From assembly GCA_023634235.1 (NCBI GenBank), contig JAMKCF010000028.1:2908001-2972000 (forward strand): a stretch of DNA of 64,000 nt, in the 5' to 3' direction. Position numbers and translations under genes: made by a program. The notes beneath the pieces were generated by a model. It saw nothing but the letters and a program-made list of their open reading frames with translations, was not told the DNA's origin and ran no database searches. Positions 1-11,257 of this stretch are shown here, piece by piece (position 1 is the first letter of the stretch; each line of letters starts with the position of its first letter). Origin of the DNA: Pisaster brevispinus. Its lineage: Eukaryota > Echinodermata > Asteroidea > Forcipulatida > Asteriidae.

Positions 1-3000
1 CAGACTGGAAAAATTAATCATAGAATGGGATGTATCGGGAATTTTGTGAGTTAAGTTTTGGGTCCGAAGAACAAAAATATCGACAATACCAACATGGTCA
101 AAATTTCAAGATTTGGGTTGAAGATTTTTTGGCAATTTTCTGGTTTTAAATGATACAGAATAGACTCCTGAAGACAATTTACTGGTGCAGACTATTAAAA
201 TGATGCATAATTTTTCAGATATTGAGAATTTTGTGAGTTATGGGTCCCAAAACCCTAAAATGCATCAAGATTTTTGGTCAAAAATCTTTTGGCAATTTTA
301 TGGTTTCAAATGATAGAGCACGGACTCCAGAAGACAGTTTACTGGTACAGACTGGAAAAATGATGCATAGTTTGTCAGATAATGAAAAATTTTTGAATTT
401 AGTTGTGGGTCCGAAAAACCAAAAAATCAACCATGCCGGCCTGGTCAAAATTTCAAGATTTTGGGTCAACAATTGTAATTTTATGGTTTCAAATGATACA
501 GAATTGACTCCTGAAGACAGTTTACTGTTGCAGACTGGAAAAATACTTCATGGAATGAGATGAACCAGGAATTTTGTGAGTTAAGTTTTGGGTCCGAAGA
601 ACAAAAATATTGACAATACCGGCGATGGTCAAAATTTCAAGATTGTAAAAATAATTCATAGTTTGAGATGTATCAGCAATTTTGTAAGTTTAGTTATAGG
701 TCCGAAAAACCAAAAAATCGACCATGCCTGCATGGTTCAAATTTCTAGATTTGGGTCGAAATTTTTTTGGCAATTTTATAGTTTCAAATGATACAGAACG
801 GACTCCTGAAGACAGGTTACTGGTGCAGACTGGAAAAATAAATCATAGAATGGGATGTATCGGGAATTTTGTGAGTTAAGTTTTGCGTCCGAAAAACAAA
901 AAAATCGACCATGCCGGCATGGTCAAAATTTCAAGATTTTGGTTCAAAAAACTTTGGGCAATTTCATGGTTTCAAATGATACAGAACGGACTCCTGAAGA
1001 CAGGTTACTGGTGCAGACTGGAAAAATAAATCATAGAATGGGATGTATCAGGAATTTTGTGAGTTTAGTTATGGGTCCGAAAAATCGACCATGCCTGCAT
1101 GGTCAAAATTTCAAGATTTGGGTAAATTTTTATGATTTTAAATGATATAGAACAGACTTCTGAAGACAGTTTACTGGTTCAGACTGGAAAAATAATTTAT
1201 AGTATGAGATGTATCAGGAATTTTGAAAGTTTATAGTTATGGGTCCGAAAAACCAAAAAAAGTGACCATACCGGCATGGTCAAAATTTCAAGATTTTGGG
1301 TCAAAAATCTTTTGGCAATTTTATGGTTTCAAATGATAGAGCAAGGACTCCTGAAGACCGTTTACTGGTGCAATCTGGAAAAATGATGCATAGTTTGTCA
1401 GATAATGAGAATTTTGTGAGTTTAGTTATGGGTCCGAAAAACCAAAAAATAGACCATGCTGGCATGGTCAAAATTTCAAGTTTTTGGGTCAAATTTTGTT
1501 TGGCAATTTTATGGTTTAAAATGATAGAGCACAGACTCCAGAAGACAGTTTACTGGTGCAGACTATAAAATAGATGCATAGTTTGTCAGATATTGAGAAA
1601 TTTGTGAGTTAGTTATGGGTCCGAAAAACCAAAAAATCGACCATGCCGGCATGGTCGAAATTTGGGTTGACAATTTTTTGGCAATTTTGTGGTTTTAAAT
1701 GATATAGAACGGACTCCTGAAGACAGTTTACCTGTGCAGACTGGAAAAATAACTCAAAGTATGAGATGTATCAGGAATTTTGTGAGTTTAGTTATGGGTC
1801 CGAAAAACCAAAAAATCGACCATGCCAGCATGGTCACAATTTCAAGATTTTGGGTCAAAAATCTTTTGGCAATTTTATGGTTTCAAATGATAGAGCACAG
1901 ACTCCTGAAGACAGTTTACTGGTGCAGACTATAAAAATGATGCATAGTTTGTTAGATGATGAGAAATTTGTGAGTTTAGTTATGGGTCTGAAAAACCAAA
2001 AAATCGACCATGCAGGCATGGTCAAAATTTCAAGATTTTGGGTCAAAAATCTTTTGGCAGTTTTATGGTTTCAAATGATAGAGCACTGATTCCTGAAGAC
2101 CGTTTACTGGTGCAGACTGGAAAAATAACTCAAAGTATGAGATGTATCAGGAATTTTGTGAGTTTAGTTATCGGTCCGAAAAACCAAAAAATCGACCATG
2201 CCGGCATGGTCACATTTTCAAGATTTTGGGTCAAAAATCTTTTGGCAATTTTATGGTTTCAAGTGATAGAGCACGGACTCCTGAAGACCGTTTACTGGTG
2301 CAATCTGGAAAAATGATGCATAGTTTGTCAGATAATGAGAATTTTGTGAGTTTAGTTATGGGTCCGAAAAACCAAAAAACCGACCATGCCGGCATGGTCA
2401 AAATTTCAAGATTTGGGTTGACAATTTTTTGGCAATTTTATTGTTTCAAATGATTGATCACGGACTCCTGAAGACAGTTTACTGGTGCAGACTGGAAAAA
2501 TAACTCAAAGTATGAGATGTATCAGGAATTTTGTGAGTTTAGTTATGGGTCCGAAAAACCACAAAATCGACCATGCCGGCATGGTCACAATTTCAAGATT
2601 TTGGGTCAAAAATCTTTTGGCAATTTTATGGTTTCAAGTGATAGAGCACGGACTCCTGAAGACCGTTTACTGGTGCAATCTGGAAAAAAGATGCATAGTT
2701 TGTCAGATAATGAGAATTTTGTGAGTTTAGTTATGGGTCCGAAAAACCAAAAAACCGACCATGCCGGCATGGTCACAATTTCAAGATTTTGGGTCAAATT
2801 TTGTTTGGCAATTTTATGGTTTTAAATGATAAAGAACGGACTCCTGAAGACAAGTTACTGGTGCAGACTATATTAAAATGATACATAATTTTTCAGATAT
2901 TGAGAATTTTGTGAGTTTAGTTATGGATCCCAAAACCCCCAAAATCATCAAGATTTTTGGTAATTTTTTTTTGCAATTTTATGGTTTCAAATGATAGAGC

Positions 3001-3345
3001 ACAGACTCCTGAAGTCAGTTTACTGGTGCAGACTGGAAAAAATGCTTAGTTTGAGATATTTCAGGAATTTTGTGAGTATAGTTTTGGGTCCGAAGAACCC
3101 AAAAATCAACCATACCGGCATGGTCAAAATTTCAAAATTTCGGTTTGAAATGTTTTTGGCCATTTTTTGATTCCAAATGATACAGAACAGATCCTGAAGA
3201 CAGTTATCTGGTGCATACTGGAAAAACAATGCATATTTTGAGATATATCAGAATTTTGTAAGTTTAGTTTTGGGTACGAAGAACCAACAAAATAAACCAT
3301 GCCAGCATGGTCAAAATTTCAAGATTTGGTTCCCAAATTTTTGAA
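1..3345. repeat. satellite array, ~188 bp monomer
   Basis: About 17 diverged head-to-tail monomers, entered mid-array at the window start. Spacing of the conserved core is mostly 187-189 bp, with some 178-180 bp monomers. Each typical monomer holds an 18 bp perfect palindrome, GACCATGCCGGCATGGTC, or a near copy (near 906, 1640, 2195, 2382, 2757), then TTTCAAGATTTTGGGTC, a GGCAATTTTATGGTTTCAAATGAT block, ACGGACTCCTGAAGAC and GTTTACTGGTGCAGACTGG. Divergence rises towards 3345. One monomer (about 2880-3060) lacks the palindrome. Reading frames seen here are by-products of the repeat. Confidence 0.93.
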
Positions 3346-5424
3346 ATTTTTGTGTTCATAAGTCTTGGTCTTATTTTTTGAAACTTCTTTACCACAGAAT
3401 TCTGTGCATCTGGTGCTCAATGAAATGTATGATTTTAATGGGTTGTAAAAGCAGATTACCCATTAAGCAGTCCCATGAATTTTTGACAATAACCCCTGAA
3501 AAATGGAATTTATGAGCATGGAATGCTCCGGTGGATATTAACTTGAGAGCGCTCCGACATTTTTCCGGGTCAAATAAACCTTCCACCATATGCCAGATGG
3601 GAAAAATTTGGCCAACATACATGTCATACAACTTGCTTTGGCCCATCGTACGTTGCCTTAATGCGTAAAAGAAACAAACTTTTGCACATTAAACAGGTCC
3701 CAAAGTTTGTATATGCGTGAGACTTGCACAGTCCATAGTAAATATAGTTTTGATCTTGATGTGCCATAATAATAAACACTAACTTCAGGCACAAATTTCA
3801 GCATGTGAACATAATATTGTCACTAATTTTAGGTTTTCAGTTACAGTTTTGTGGAATATGACTTCATTTCAGAGTTATATAAAACAATACAAAAATGGTT
3901 CTTACATATTTAGTAAGCTTTCAGACTAAACAATGATGTTTTTAATCCTTAACAATCCTGTATTAAATACTGTTAAAATGAATGATTGAATAACTAGTTC
4001 AGTCATTTTCATCTTGTATTTTTGAATGACAAGGATGTTTGTTTTTGTCACAATGCATATTACATTTTGCTTTTATTTTCACTTACCCGTGGACAAAATG
4101 AGTTAGTCCAAAGTACATCTTACCTTTTGAACTAAATAGAGCAACCTTATTTGTATATTTTCCCAACTAGTTCTGACTCCCAAGTGGAATGTGATCAGGC
4201 CATGGACTTCCAATGTACCTCTTTGTTTGCATGTGACTTTTGGTAAAACACATTCTTTTGTTGTACATTGTATATCTGCACTTACTTTGGTTCTATAGTG
4301 TAGTTCTTTGGATAGGTACTGTATAAAGTTTATAGGGGTTAACCTAGATTTACTAAGAGGATGGAAGTAACAATAAAGTAGCAGTTCTATCTGGGCTGCA
4401 GAACCTAGTTTGTAATTGTCTCCTTATTGTAGCATAATTAGTGTAGAAGGAAACAGTCCAATAATGAGTTAGATTATATAAGAGGGGTGCGGTTCAGTAC
4501 AAAGAATGAGTGAAAACCAGCGAGGGAGTTACAGTATGTAGATGAAATGTGAGTTTCAGTGTGAACCAAAATCTAAGAGTGAGAGGTTGTGAGAGGGACT
4601 GCTAGCCACTGACCATCCGACAGTAGATTTGTGTGTCAGTTGACACAGATTACAGATGTCAAAGCCTTTGCCCAGTAGATACTGCAACTGGGGCAAATCA
4701 AAATCTGCATGCGGCATACTGGCCGTATATAGTACACATGTATGGAGGCAGCACGACCCAACCAGCACAACTTTATAGTGACGGACGTCGCATTGGAAAT
4801 CCGTAAGTTCTGACCCTATACTCTTAATTTTTGTAAGGGAACCTGCATTGATTAATTTGTGAACTAAATTTGCGTAAGCTCAAAGAGATGCTCCACCCTC
4901 CAACATGGCGCCCCAGCTTGCCTTATGTGGGAACCAATACCCCGCACTTCCGCCTCCGTACTACCAGTTAGAGGAAAAGCCGGGAACCACCTTGCCTGAA
5001 CCTCAGGCATAAAGATGGACTGTCAAGAGATAGCCATAGGGGGGCAGCAGACTGACAACAGGTAGCACGAGTAACCTTGCAACTCAAAAATTCATATCAA
5101 GCAAAACGAGTGACGTATTCACAATTTTTAAAACTAATTAACAAGATTATGCAGGGGTGTGGGGCAGACATGAAGAAAAAATGTTAAGAACATACCTCCC
5201 AAGAAGTAGTTCAGCTTAGAAGAAAAGGTTTCCAATGTAAATGGTATGGAATTTAAACCTGTTTGAGTACTCAGTATGAACAAGTATTAAATCTAGTGGC
5301 TTGTTATTTTGACCAAATCAGAATCCTTTCACCCAACACTTACAAAAAGTATACAGAAAAACACGTATGGTTTTTAATCGTTTTTTAAAAAGGTTTTTAA
5401 CAGACTTTAAATAGAGTAAGATAT
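3346..5424. other. non-coding stretch, no gene recognised
   Basis: AT-rich DNA with only short, unconvincing reading frames. A TATATAAG box (4475-4482) with CCAAT at 4458-4462 is present. TGGCGCC at 4906, just after an ACA, resembles the end of an LTR followed by a tRNA primer-binding site. No LTR pair or gag/pol coding sequence was found. Confidence 0.5.
4475..4922 (+). mobile_element. possible 5' LTR end plus primer-binding site
   Basis: A TATA box at 4475 lies ~430 bp before the sequence CAACA at 4901-4905, which is directly followed by TGGCGCCCCAGC. Many LTR retrotransposons have an LTR ending in CA followed by a TGGCGCC primer-binding site complementary to a tRNA 3' end. I could not find the LTR start, a second LTR or internal coding sequence, so this is weak. 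Confidence 0.22.
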
Positions 5425-5550
5425 TGACTAATAGGGAGACCGCCAACATAGGGCTGGATAGCTCAGTTGGTAGAGCGCCGGTACGTTAATCCGGAGGTCG
5501 TTGGTTCAAGTCCCGCTCCAGTCATATTTTTCTTTGTTCAAACCCAAATT
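5425..5550 (+). mobile_element. tRNA-derived SINE (A-type)
   Basis: The tRNA-like part (5451-5523) has box A TAGCTCAGTTGGTAGAGC and box B GGTTCAAGTCC. It follows the family leader GGGAGACCGCCAAC and precedes TTTTTCTTTGTTCAAACCC. Related copies lie at 10563-10815 and 12187-12440 with the same flanks. The shared flanks, poor T-stem pairing and altered anticodon stem argue for a SINE rather than a functional tRNA gene. Confidence 0.75.
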
Positions 5551-5747
5551 ATTTAAATAGAGTAATGAGTGTAATTTTGTGTGTGGACTTTTCAAAACAG
5601 AGGATCGGGGGTGGGGAAAATGTTTGTGTTTGCATTGTTTTTGACCTGAAATGTAAGTTAAACCACGTCACACCATAACAAATTAAAGTGTTGTTGCTGT
5701 CCTGTTGGACAGGTTGTTAAAAACTAACCTTGCCTAGGTCAGCTTGT

Positions 5748-6045
5748 GTAAACTAACTAGGGACGATCACACACACATGGTTTAACACCACTAAACCATG
5801 TAACGTTGGATGGTTTCAGTTTACCATCGAGAGTAAACTAACAAGGGATGATCACACATGGTTTAACACCACTAAACCATGTCGAGTGGGCCGGTTTCAG
5901 TTTACCAACGAGGTAAACTAACTAGGGACGACCACACATGGTTTAACACCACTAAACCATGTCGAGTGGGACGGTTTCAGTTTACCAACGAGAGTAAACT
6001 AACTAGGGATGACCACACTTGGTTTAAACACCACTAAACCAATTC
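5748..6045. repeat. ~80 bp tandem repeat, four copies
   Basis: Units begin GTAAACTAACTAGGGA near 5748, 5833, 5913 and 5994. Each contains CATGGTTTA-ACACCAC-TAAACCATG or a variant, a 9 bp stem with a 7 nt loop, followed by a GGTTTCAGTTTACC segment. The last copy is diverged. Confidence 0.88.
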
Positions 6046-6137
6046 ACCTGATGTCATTATCACAATCATCTTGGTTGCTCCATTCTGGGTGTCAATGTCC
6101 TTGTGTTCTACAGTGTATAGTGTAGTGCCAATTCCAG

Positions 6138-6308
6138 GGCCAAATTTAATAAAGCTGCTTGATTTTCTGCTAAGCAAAAAGAAGCAGGATACCAGTCATA
6201 AATGGTACATGTGGAATGCTATTTTGGCTGGTCACCTTATTCTTGAAAGCATGATGTTATTGTTCTTAGCTACTTTTTGCACTTAAGCAGCTCTATGAAA
6301 TTTGGCCC
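6138..6308. mobile_element. MITE, GGGCCCAATTT-ended family (diverged)
   Basis: It opens GGGCCAAATTTAATAAAGC and closes with the inverted form GCTCTATGAAATTTGGCCC. The interior has the family words AGCAGGATACCAGTCAT and TTGGCTGGT. Cleaner copies sit in the CTR9 array, for example 47042-47216. Confidence 0.82.
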
Positions 6309-6455
6309 AGGCGACGGCGTTTACATGCTTACCTTAAATTTTTACTTCCATTTTGACTCCCAAAATGTGAGCATGGCCAACAGTAACCATGAGTGACATT
6401 GGTGTAAGGGGTCAATTCATGGGTTAATATGATTCGACCATTCCATTAACAACAG

Positions 6456-6569
6456 GACCCAATTTCGTAACTCTGCTTTACCACAGAACTGTTTGCTTGT
6501 TAACAAATGGCCCATCTTTAAGCACTGTAAGCATGGATTTCTGTAGAAAGAGGCACCGTGAAATTGGGC
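6456..6569. mobile_element. short MITE related to the GGGCCCAATTT family
   Basis: Inverted ends GACCCAATTTCGT and ACGGTGCC-type/GAAATTGGGC enclose ~114 bp with a GCTTTACCACAG/CTGTAGAAAG inner inverted repeat. The interior differs from the main family. Confidence 0.5.
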
Positions 6570-6803
6570 ACTTGGCAAGTGGTAAATGCCCAGTTATGAA
6601 AGAAGTATTCAGTTACAATTGAAGGGTGATTACCTCCATGCCCTGGTTTTTGCCTCGGTGGATCTTGAAATGTTCTTGAACAAATTTTTCATTTTTCTCA
6701 TAGAGGTGCCCTTTTTGACAGAGGAAGAACTGTGTTGCCCTCAAGAACAAAGTAGCAGGCTTGTGTGTGTGTGTGGGTAGGTATTCACAATCAAACCAGG
6801 AAC

Positions 6804-7193
6804 CAGGGCTTGAGTTTGAGAAGAAAATCCTAAACACTGCGGGGCTTGTACCTCAAAACTTTTACTGGACTAGAAATTTGTTTACAAGACCAGAACAAAA
6901 ACGAGAAAAAAAGTTATTTTCACAGTTTAAACTGTTTTATTTGTACAGACACTGAGAGAAAATTTATCTCATTTGTCTTTTTATCTAGGTAAGTAATTTT
7001 CAATACTCAACAGCAGTGAAACATATTTATCAGCCTCAAAGTCAACATTTGAACATTACTTTTAAAAAAAGAAGACAATCCACTGTGTAGTATCAATAAT
7101 TATTCAATTGAAAAACACAAGTCTTTAATTTACTGTCCCACAAAGCTAAAATCACTGGCCTGGGGCCTGCGTTCTAGTGTTAATTTTGAGCAT
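6804..7193. mobile_element. diverged MITE, CAGGGCTCGAATTT-ended family
   Basis: The left part (CAGGGCTTGAGTTTG, then CTCAAAACTTTTACTGGACTAG) and right part (AAAATCACTGGCCTGGGGCC, then AATTTTGAGC) align by eye with the clean 345 bp copy at 42828-43172. The terminal inverted repeats are eroded. Confidence 0.7.
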
Positions 7194-7320
7194 GGGGACC
7201 TATAACAAAAGAGGACAATTGGGTTCCTGCTTGGGTAAAGATCCCCAGTTGGAAAGTGTGTATAAAACTAAAGAGGGACAACAGGAGGTTGCCGGTTGCA
7301 GGTGTTTACACACTTGTGTG
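7194..7320 (+). repeat. dispersed repeat shared with the 49.0-50.2 kb insertion
   Basis: GGGGACCTATAACAAAAGAGG, then GGGTAAAG.TCCCCAGTT and GGTGTTTACACACTTGTGTG, recur in the same order at about 49125-49285. It is a fragment of the same repeat family. It ends against an 18 G run. Confidence 0.75.
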
Positions 7321-7322
7321 TC

Positions 7323-7457
7323 GGGGGGGGGGGGGGGGGGTGGGGAGAGGGGGTTGTCTACCCATCATTGGAACCGAAAACATTAACAACTATTGACTAC
7401 TTTTTTTGCAGTATTCAGTGCTGTAGGCGAGTCCATGTTGCCCGAGTCCGAGGCACA

Positions 7458-7488
<31 letters not shown>
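7323..7488. repeat. opposed homopolymers: 18 G run and 28 C run
   Basis: Eighteen consecutive G at 7323-7340 and twenty-eight consecutive C at 7461-7488 lie 120 bp apart on the same strand. They are mutually complementary and each could form a G-quadruplex or i-motif. Run lengths are prone to assembly error. Confidence 0.9.
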
Positions 7489-7830
7489 GAGGGGGAGCCC
7501 TCCAGCACTAGTCATATTGATTGACACACACCTTTGTATACAACTTGTGTAATATATTCTTAAGAACTGTTTTGTGACTACAATTGTCCAAAAAGTATGA
7601 AGTTTAAACTTTACCGAGGAGTTTGAGCTCATATGTTCACCAGTACTTTTTCAGTTGCTTTTAGCAAGACACAATTTCTTTTGTAGCCATTTGACAACAT
7701 TTTGACAAATCAACAGTGTAATTTTAATTGGTTATAATATGTCAGACTATATATAGACTATACTGTATATAAATATATTCAGTTGTTATAGCATATAAAC
7801 TGTTAGGGTGACACATCAAGGCCTGGAGCA

Positions 7831-7963
7831 GGTTTCACAATAAGCTAAGATTGATCTTAACTGTGTATCAATCTCAGTTGCCAAGCAAAGTGTCGTAAAA
7901 CAAATCACTTTACTGTAATTCTTGTCAAAACATCTTAAGATGAATCTAAGTACTTTGTGAAAT
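7831..7963. mobile_element. MITE-like inverted repeat, GGTTTCACAA ends
   Basis: GGTTTCACAATAAGCTAAGAT at the left is matched by inverted ATCTAAGTACTTTGTGAAATC at the right. Inner TTGATCTTAA/TTAAGATGAA also pair. There is no coding content. Confidence 0.65.
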
Positions 7964-8619
7964 CATAGAGAAAGGACCACGGAAGGACTTTCTCTATGGT
8001 GAAATCAAGCTCTGGAATTCTACCTTGAAATGAGCACGGCAATTTTCAGTTTGCAAAGGGCATTCCCAACAATATTAAAGTCTATTGGAAATTTTTAGGC
8101 ATCAAGGCCAAGACCAGGGCAACACTGAAGGCCTCGCGCTTTGTGGCCTCTATGAAAAGCCCGGCTCATACTTTCTGTGAGTACGATTTCTCAAGAGTTG
8201 AGCTGTGCTCTTGCAAAACATTCACAGCGAAAACAGAGTTGTGACGCAAACATTTGGAAGTATGAACCAGGCTTAATTCCTGGCATGCACATCTTCTTCC
8301 TGTAGTTCAACAAGAGTTTAAAGGTTATATTTGTTTAAAGGTTGTAGTTTAAAGGTTTATTTTCCCAATGTTTGACTATGATTCCATTTATACATGGTTT
8401 TGCTTTTTAGCTGTTGACACATTCAGACTTTATTCATTAAACACGGCACTGTAATAAAAGTTGTCCCGTTTCTTATGATATTTGATTAATTTATATTCGT
8501 ACCAAAGAGGCGTGTTCGTATGGCTGAACCAATTGAGTGTGGGTTCGATTGTGAGTGTCCTTGAGCTAGGCACTTCCTTGAGCTAGGCACTTGACACTAT
8601 TGAGTCCTATGAAACATGC

Positions 8620-8797
8620 TAATAGACCTTTTGCATTGGCGTCATACAGCCGCCATTTAGAGGTAAACCGATGACGAAACAATGGAAATGCACAGTTTTG
8701 TATGCGTGGTGCTCAGGATTGACCGATGAACAACCTCCATTTGACCTCTAGGCGAGGGCGCCCATCTCAAATGACGTCATGTGCATCAGGTCTATTA
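8620..8797. mobile_element. MITE, TAATAGACCT ends
   Basis: TAATAGACCTTTTGCATTGGC at the left is inverted as GCATCAGGTCTATTA at the right. Inside are CAGCCGCC, ACCGATGACGAAACAATGG and ATGACGTCAT. A diverged copy without a clear left end lies at 13621-13797. Confidence 0.75.
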
Positions 8798-9120
8798 CAC
8801 TTACTCGTGCGAACAGACAGTTGTTGGTAGGACTTTGTCAGTTGTGGGGGATTGTTGCCCGCCCCCCTGGCTACCCCGCTGTACTCTAATTCCGACAGAC
8901 CTTAACCCTAACCCTTATGTATAAGAGGGGGGTTATCGCGGGAAGATTTTTTAATGACTACTTTTCAAGTGAAAATGGTGTATTTTTTATAGTAAATTTG
9001 CTTGCAGGTCTTTTTTATGCACTAGTTTAATTAGTTTGGCTGAGCTAATTAGTGAACCAATTTGACTGGGTGCCTACGGATGATGGTTTGGGATATAAGG
9101 AAGACAGTAATGAAAAGATT

Positions 9121-9223
9121 AAGGAATTCCGAATTCCTTTCTGTCTGTCAAAGCCGGTCGTTGACAAGGTTTTTAAAAATTTGGTGCTAGCACCAAATTT
9201 GTGCCAGCACTAAAGTTAGTGCT
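9121..9223. repeat. cluster of three palindromes
   Basis: AAGGAATTC-C-GAATTCCTT lies at 9121-9139. A perfect 24 bp palindrome lies at 9177-9200, half-site AAATTTGGTGCT. AGCACTAA-AG-TTAGTGCT lies at 9206-9223. The second and third share the word AGCAC(C/T)AA. No function is assigned. Confidence 0.85.
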
Positions 9224-9611
9224 GACTTGAGTCTGGTCTTTTTCATCACAAACAAGGAATCCGCACAAAAAGCAAGTTTGTAAACTAAAGGTAGTAAGTT
9301 CTCATTCTAAATTTCGATATTATTGTAACTTATAAGCAATCGTTTTAAAGAATGCGATGAGATATATATTGAAATGTTAAACACTATTTTGCTGGGGGTT
9401 TCTCTGACCATAGGAACTAGGAACTCATCGCTCTGAAGTATGACTCTGATGTCTTTTTGATGATGTCTCGGCTCTTTCTCTGGCTGGCTCTGCCCCATTG
9501 TTGTTGGCTCATTTAAATTCTATCTCTTCAAGGTTCTTGTTTTCCAAACAGCACACACAGTACACAGTACAGAGTACAGGTTTTTTTCCCCCTGCCAGGA
9601 AGGCCTGCCAG

Positions 9612-9747
9612 GCGCTATGAAACCAATGGAAAGAAAGACGCCGACGTTAAACCAAAACAAATTGATGACAGTGGAATGGAATCAGGAATGGAGTCGGATA
9701 TGGAGACGGACATGGAGACGGACACGGTTGCTCCGACAGAGAGACAG
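9612..9747 (+). pseudogene. DDX54-like block 1, acidic N-terminal exon
   Basis: Acceptor CTGCCAG precedes 9612 and donor GTAAAA follows 9747. One base plus 45 open codons read from RYETNGKKDAD into a Met/Glu/Asp-rich run (MESDMETDMETDT), ending TERQ. Assignment rests on phase continuity with the next block and the acidic N-termini of DDX54 proteins, not on a diagnostic motif. Confidence 0.55.
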
Positions 9748-10562
9748 GTAAAATTGTATCACCAGCACTTGGTACTATTTATTACTTATTCCTACAATGA
9801 CCAGTGGTCATATACATAACTAGTATTTAGGCAGTGTACATATGTGAAAGATTAAGAACAATCGTATTCAGCTAACCCGTTTTTAACCAGCTTTCACTTT
9901 TATTATATATTATATAAAAATTCTAAAATAGTAATTAGTGTTTAAAAAAAAGACCCCAGGCATACCGGGCCGGCTAACTGGGGCGCTGTACTCCTTTAAA
10001 AATGTTTTTAACAACTTCGGTAGTTCGATGGAAGATGTCAAAAATTTGTTGAAGAGATATACTTGCAATTAATGACTGAACAGTGGATGTCAAATATTCA
10101 TGACATTAGGTAGCTAGTTCCCAGAGTTGTGTAAAAAAAAAATTATGGGCTGTGAAATGTTTTCCTTGCATACAAATGTACACAAAATCTGGTATACCAG
10201 TGCACATAAGCACAGAGCTACACAGATCTAACCCTCTGATAAGTGAAACAATCTGTTCAGCTGTCTCTTCTCTGTATGCTTGGCTTGTCAAGTCTTGTCA
10301 ACTGGTTGTTGAAGGCCACCACTCAATCAGTGCAATGAATTGAGCAATTTTTAGCCAATAGGGCGAGGCGTTTCTTTCTGCCAATCACACAAAATTTGGG
10401 GATGCAAAAGCAAAGGCCCTTAGTTCTGGCAACAAGTACTTTCAGGACTCCTTGGAAAGATGACTGAAAACAACAAAAGAAGTAAATAAAGTAAATACAC
10501 ATTTCCTATCACCCCAAAACATTGTGGCTTATTACTTGATATTTATTATTAAAAAGTCGCAT

Positions 10563-10815
10563 CCCCTTAAGGTGATCCCATCATGGGTGCCGCTTCCCAG
10601 GTTGTATCGTAAACTTGAGTGTGATCCCTGGCTGCACGGCAGCTAACAGTTGAATGGCTTCTGACTGGCACCCCCGAACAAAGATATTGACTTATAGGGA
10701 GACCGCCAACATATGACTGGATAGCTCAGTTGGTAGAGTGCCGGTAGTTAATCCGGAGGTCGTTGGTTCAAGTCCCGCTCCAGTCAATTTTTCTTTGTTC
10801 AAACCCAAATTACCC
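10563..10815 (+). mobile_element. tRNA-derived SINE (A-type), longest copy
   Basis: An upstream body (CTTAAGGTGATCCC, then TGTGATCCCTGGCTGCACGG and TGACTGGCACCCCCGAACAAAG) leads into a tRNA-like 71-mer (10715-10785) whose acceptor GACTGGA pairs exactly with TCCAGTC. A TTTTTCTTTGTTCAAACCC tail follows. The body recurs at 12187-12300. Confidence 0.75.
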
Positions 10816-10848
10816 CAATAAAGTAGGGGGCGACTTTTTTTTGGTGGC

Positions 10849-11257
10849 GTGTCGTGGCCGAGTGGATAAGATCACTGGACTCAAGCTCTGGTGTTTCTGA
10901 TCATCAGAGTGTGGGTTCGAGCCCCGGTCGTGACACCTGTGTCCTTAAGCAAGACACTTAACCATGATTGCTTCGTCCTTCGGATGGGACGTAAAGCCGT
11001 TGGTCCCGTGTGTTGTGTAACGCACGAAAAATAACCCAGTGCACTTATCGAAAAGAGAAGGGGTCCGCCCCGGTGTTCCTGGTTTGATCGGCTGCATATT
11101 GCGCCACAGCACCTTGTAAACCATTACAAGGTGCTATGTAAAGGAGTAGGTCTCAAACGTAGCCCCAAATACCTTGCAGGAAATACTGAATGTTAAGCGC
11201 TTAGAGGCTGGCCTGCAGTAGGCGCTATACAAATACAATATATTATTATTATTATAT
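10849..11257 (+). mobile_element. tRNA-Leu(CAA)-derived SINE
   Basis: The head (10849-10936) looks like a tRNA-Leu with a long variable arm: GTGGCCGAGTGG box A, ACTCAAG anticodon loop (CAA), GGTTCGAGCCC box B and an ends match GTGTC/GACAC. A ~300 bp body follows (TGTCCTTAAGCAAGACACTTAA, GGATGGGACGTAAAGCCG, ACCTTGTAAACCATTACAAGG) and it ends in an ATT repeat. Other copies: 14623-15005 and 39150-39561 (minus), fragments at 14370-14510, 15690-15885 and 46840-47275. Confidence 0.85.

Noticed and set aside
1..3345. Many ~60-107 codon frames in the satellite
   Set aside because: They repeat with the monomer, shift frame between monomers and match no known protein.
5451..5523. tRNA gene
   Set aside because: Looks tRNA-like with good A and B boxes, but shared leader and tail with two other copies and weak T and anticodon stems indicate a SINE.
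7177..7632. Gly- and Pro-rich frames around 7.3-7.5 kb
   Set aside because: Created by the G and C homopolymers.
8893..8917. Telomeric repeat (CTTAACCCTAACCCTTA)
   Set aside because: Only about two and a half CCCTAA-like units, too short to call an interstitial telomere.
10849..10936. tRNA-Leu gene
   Set aside because: Followed by a family-specific body and ATT tail in several copies; it is the SINE head.
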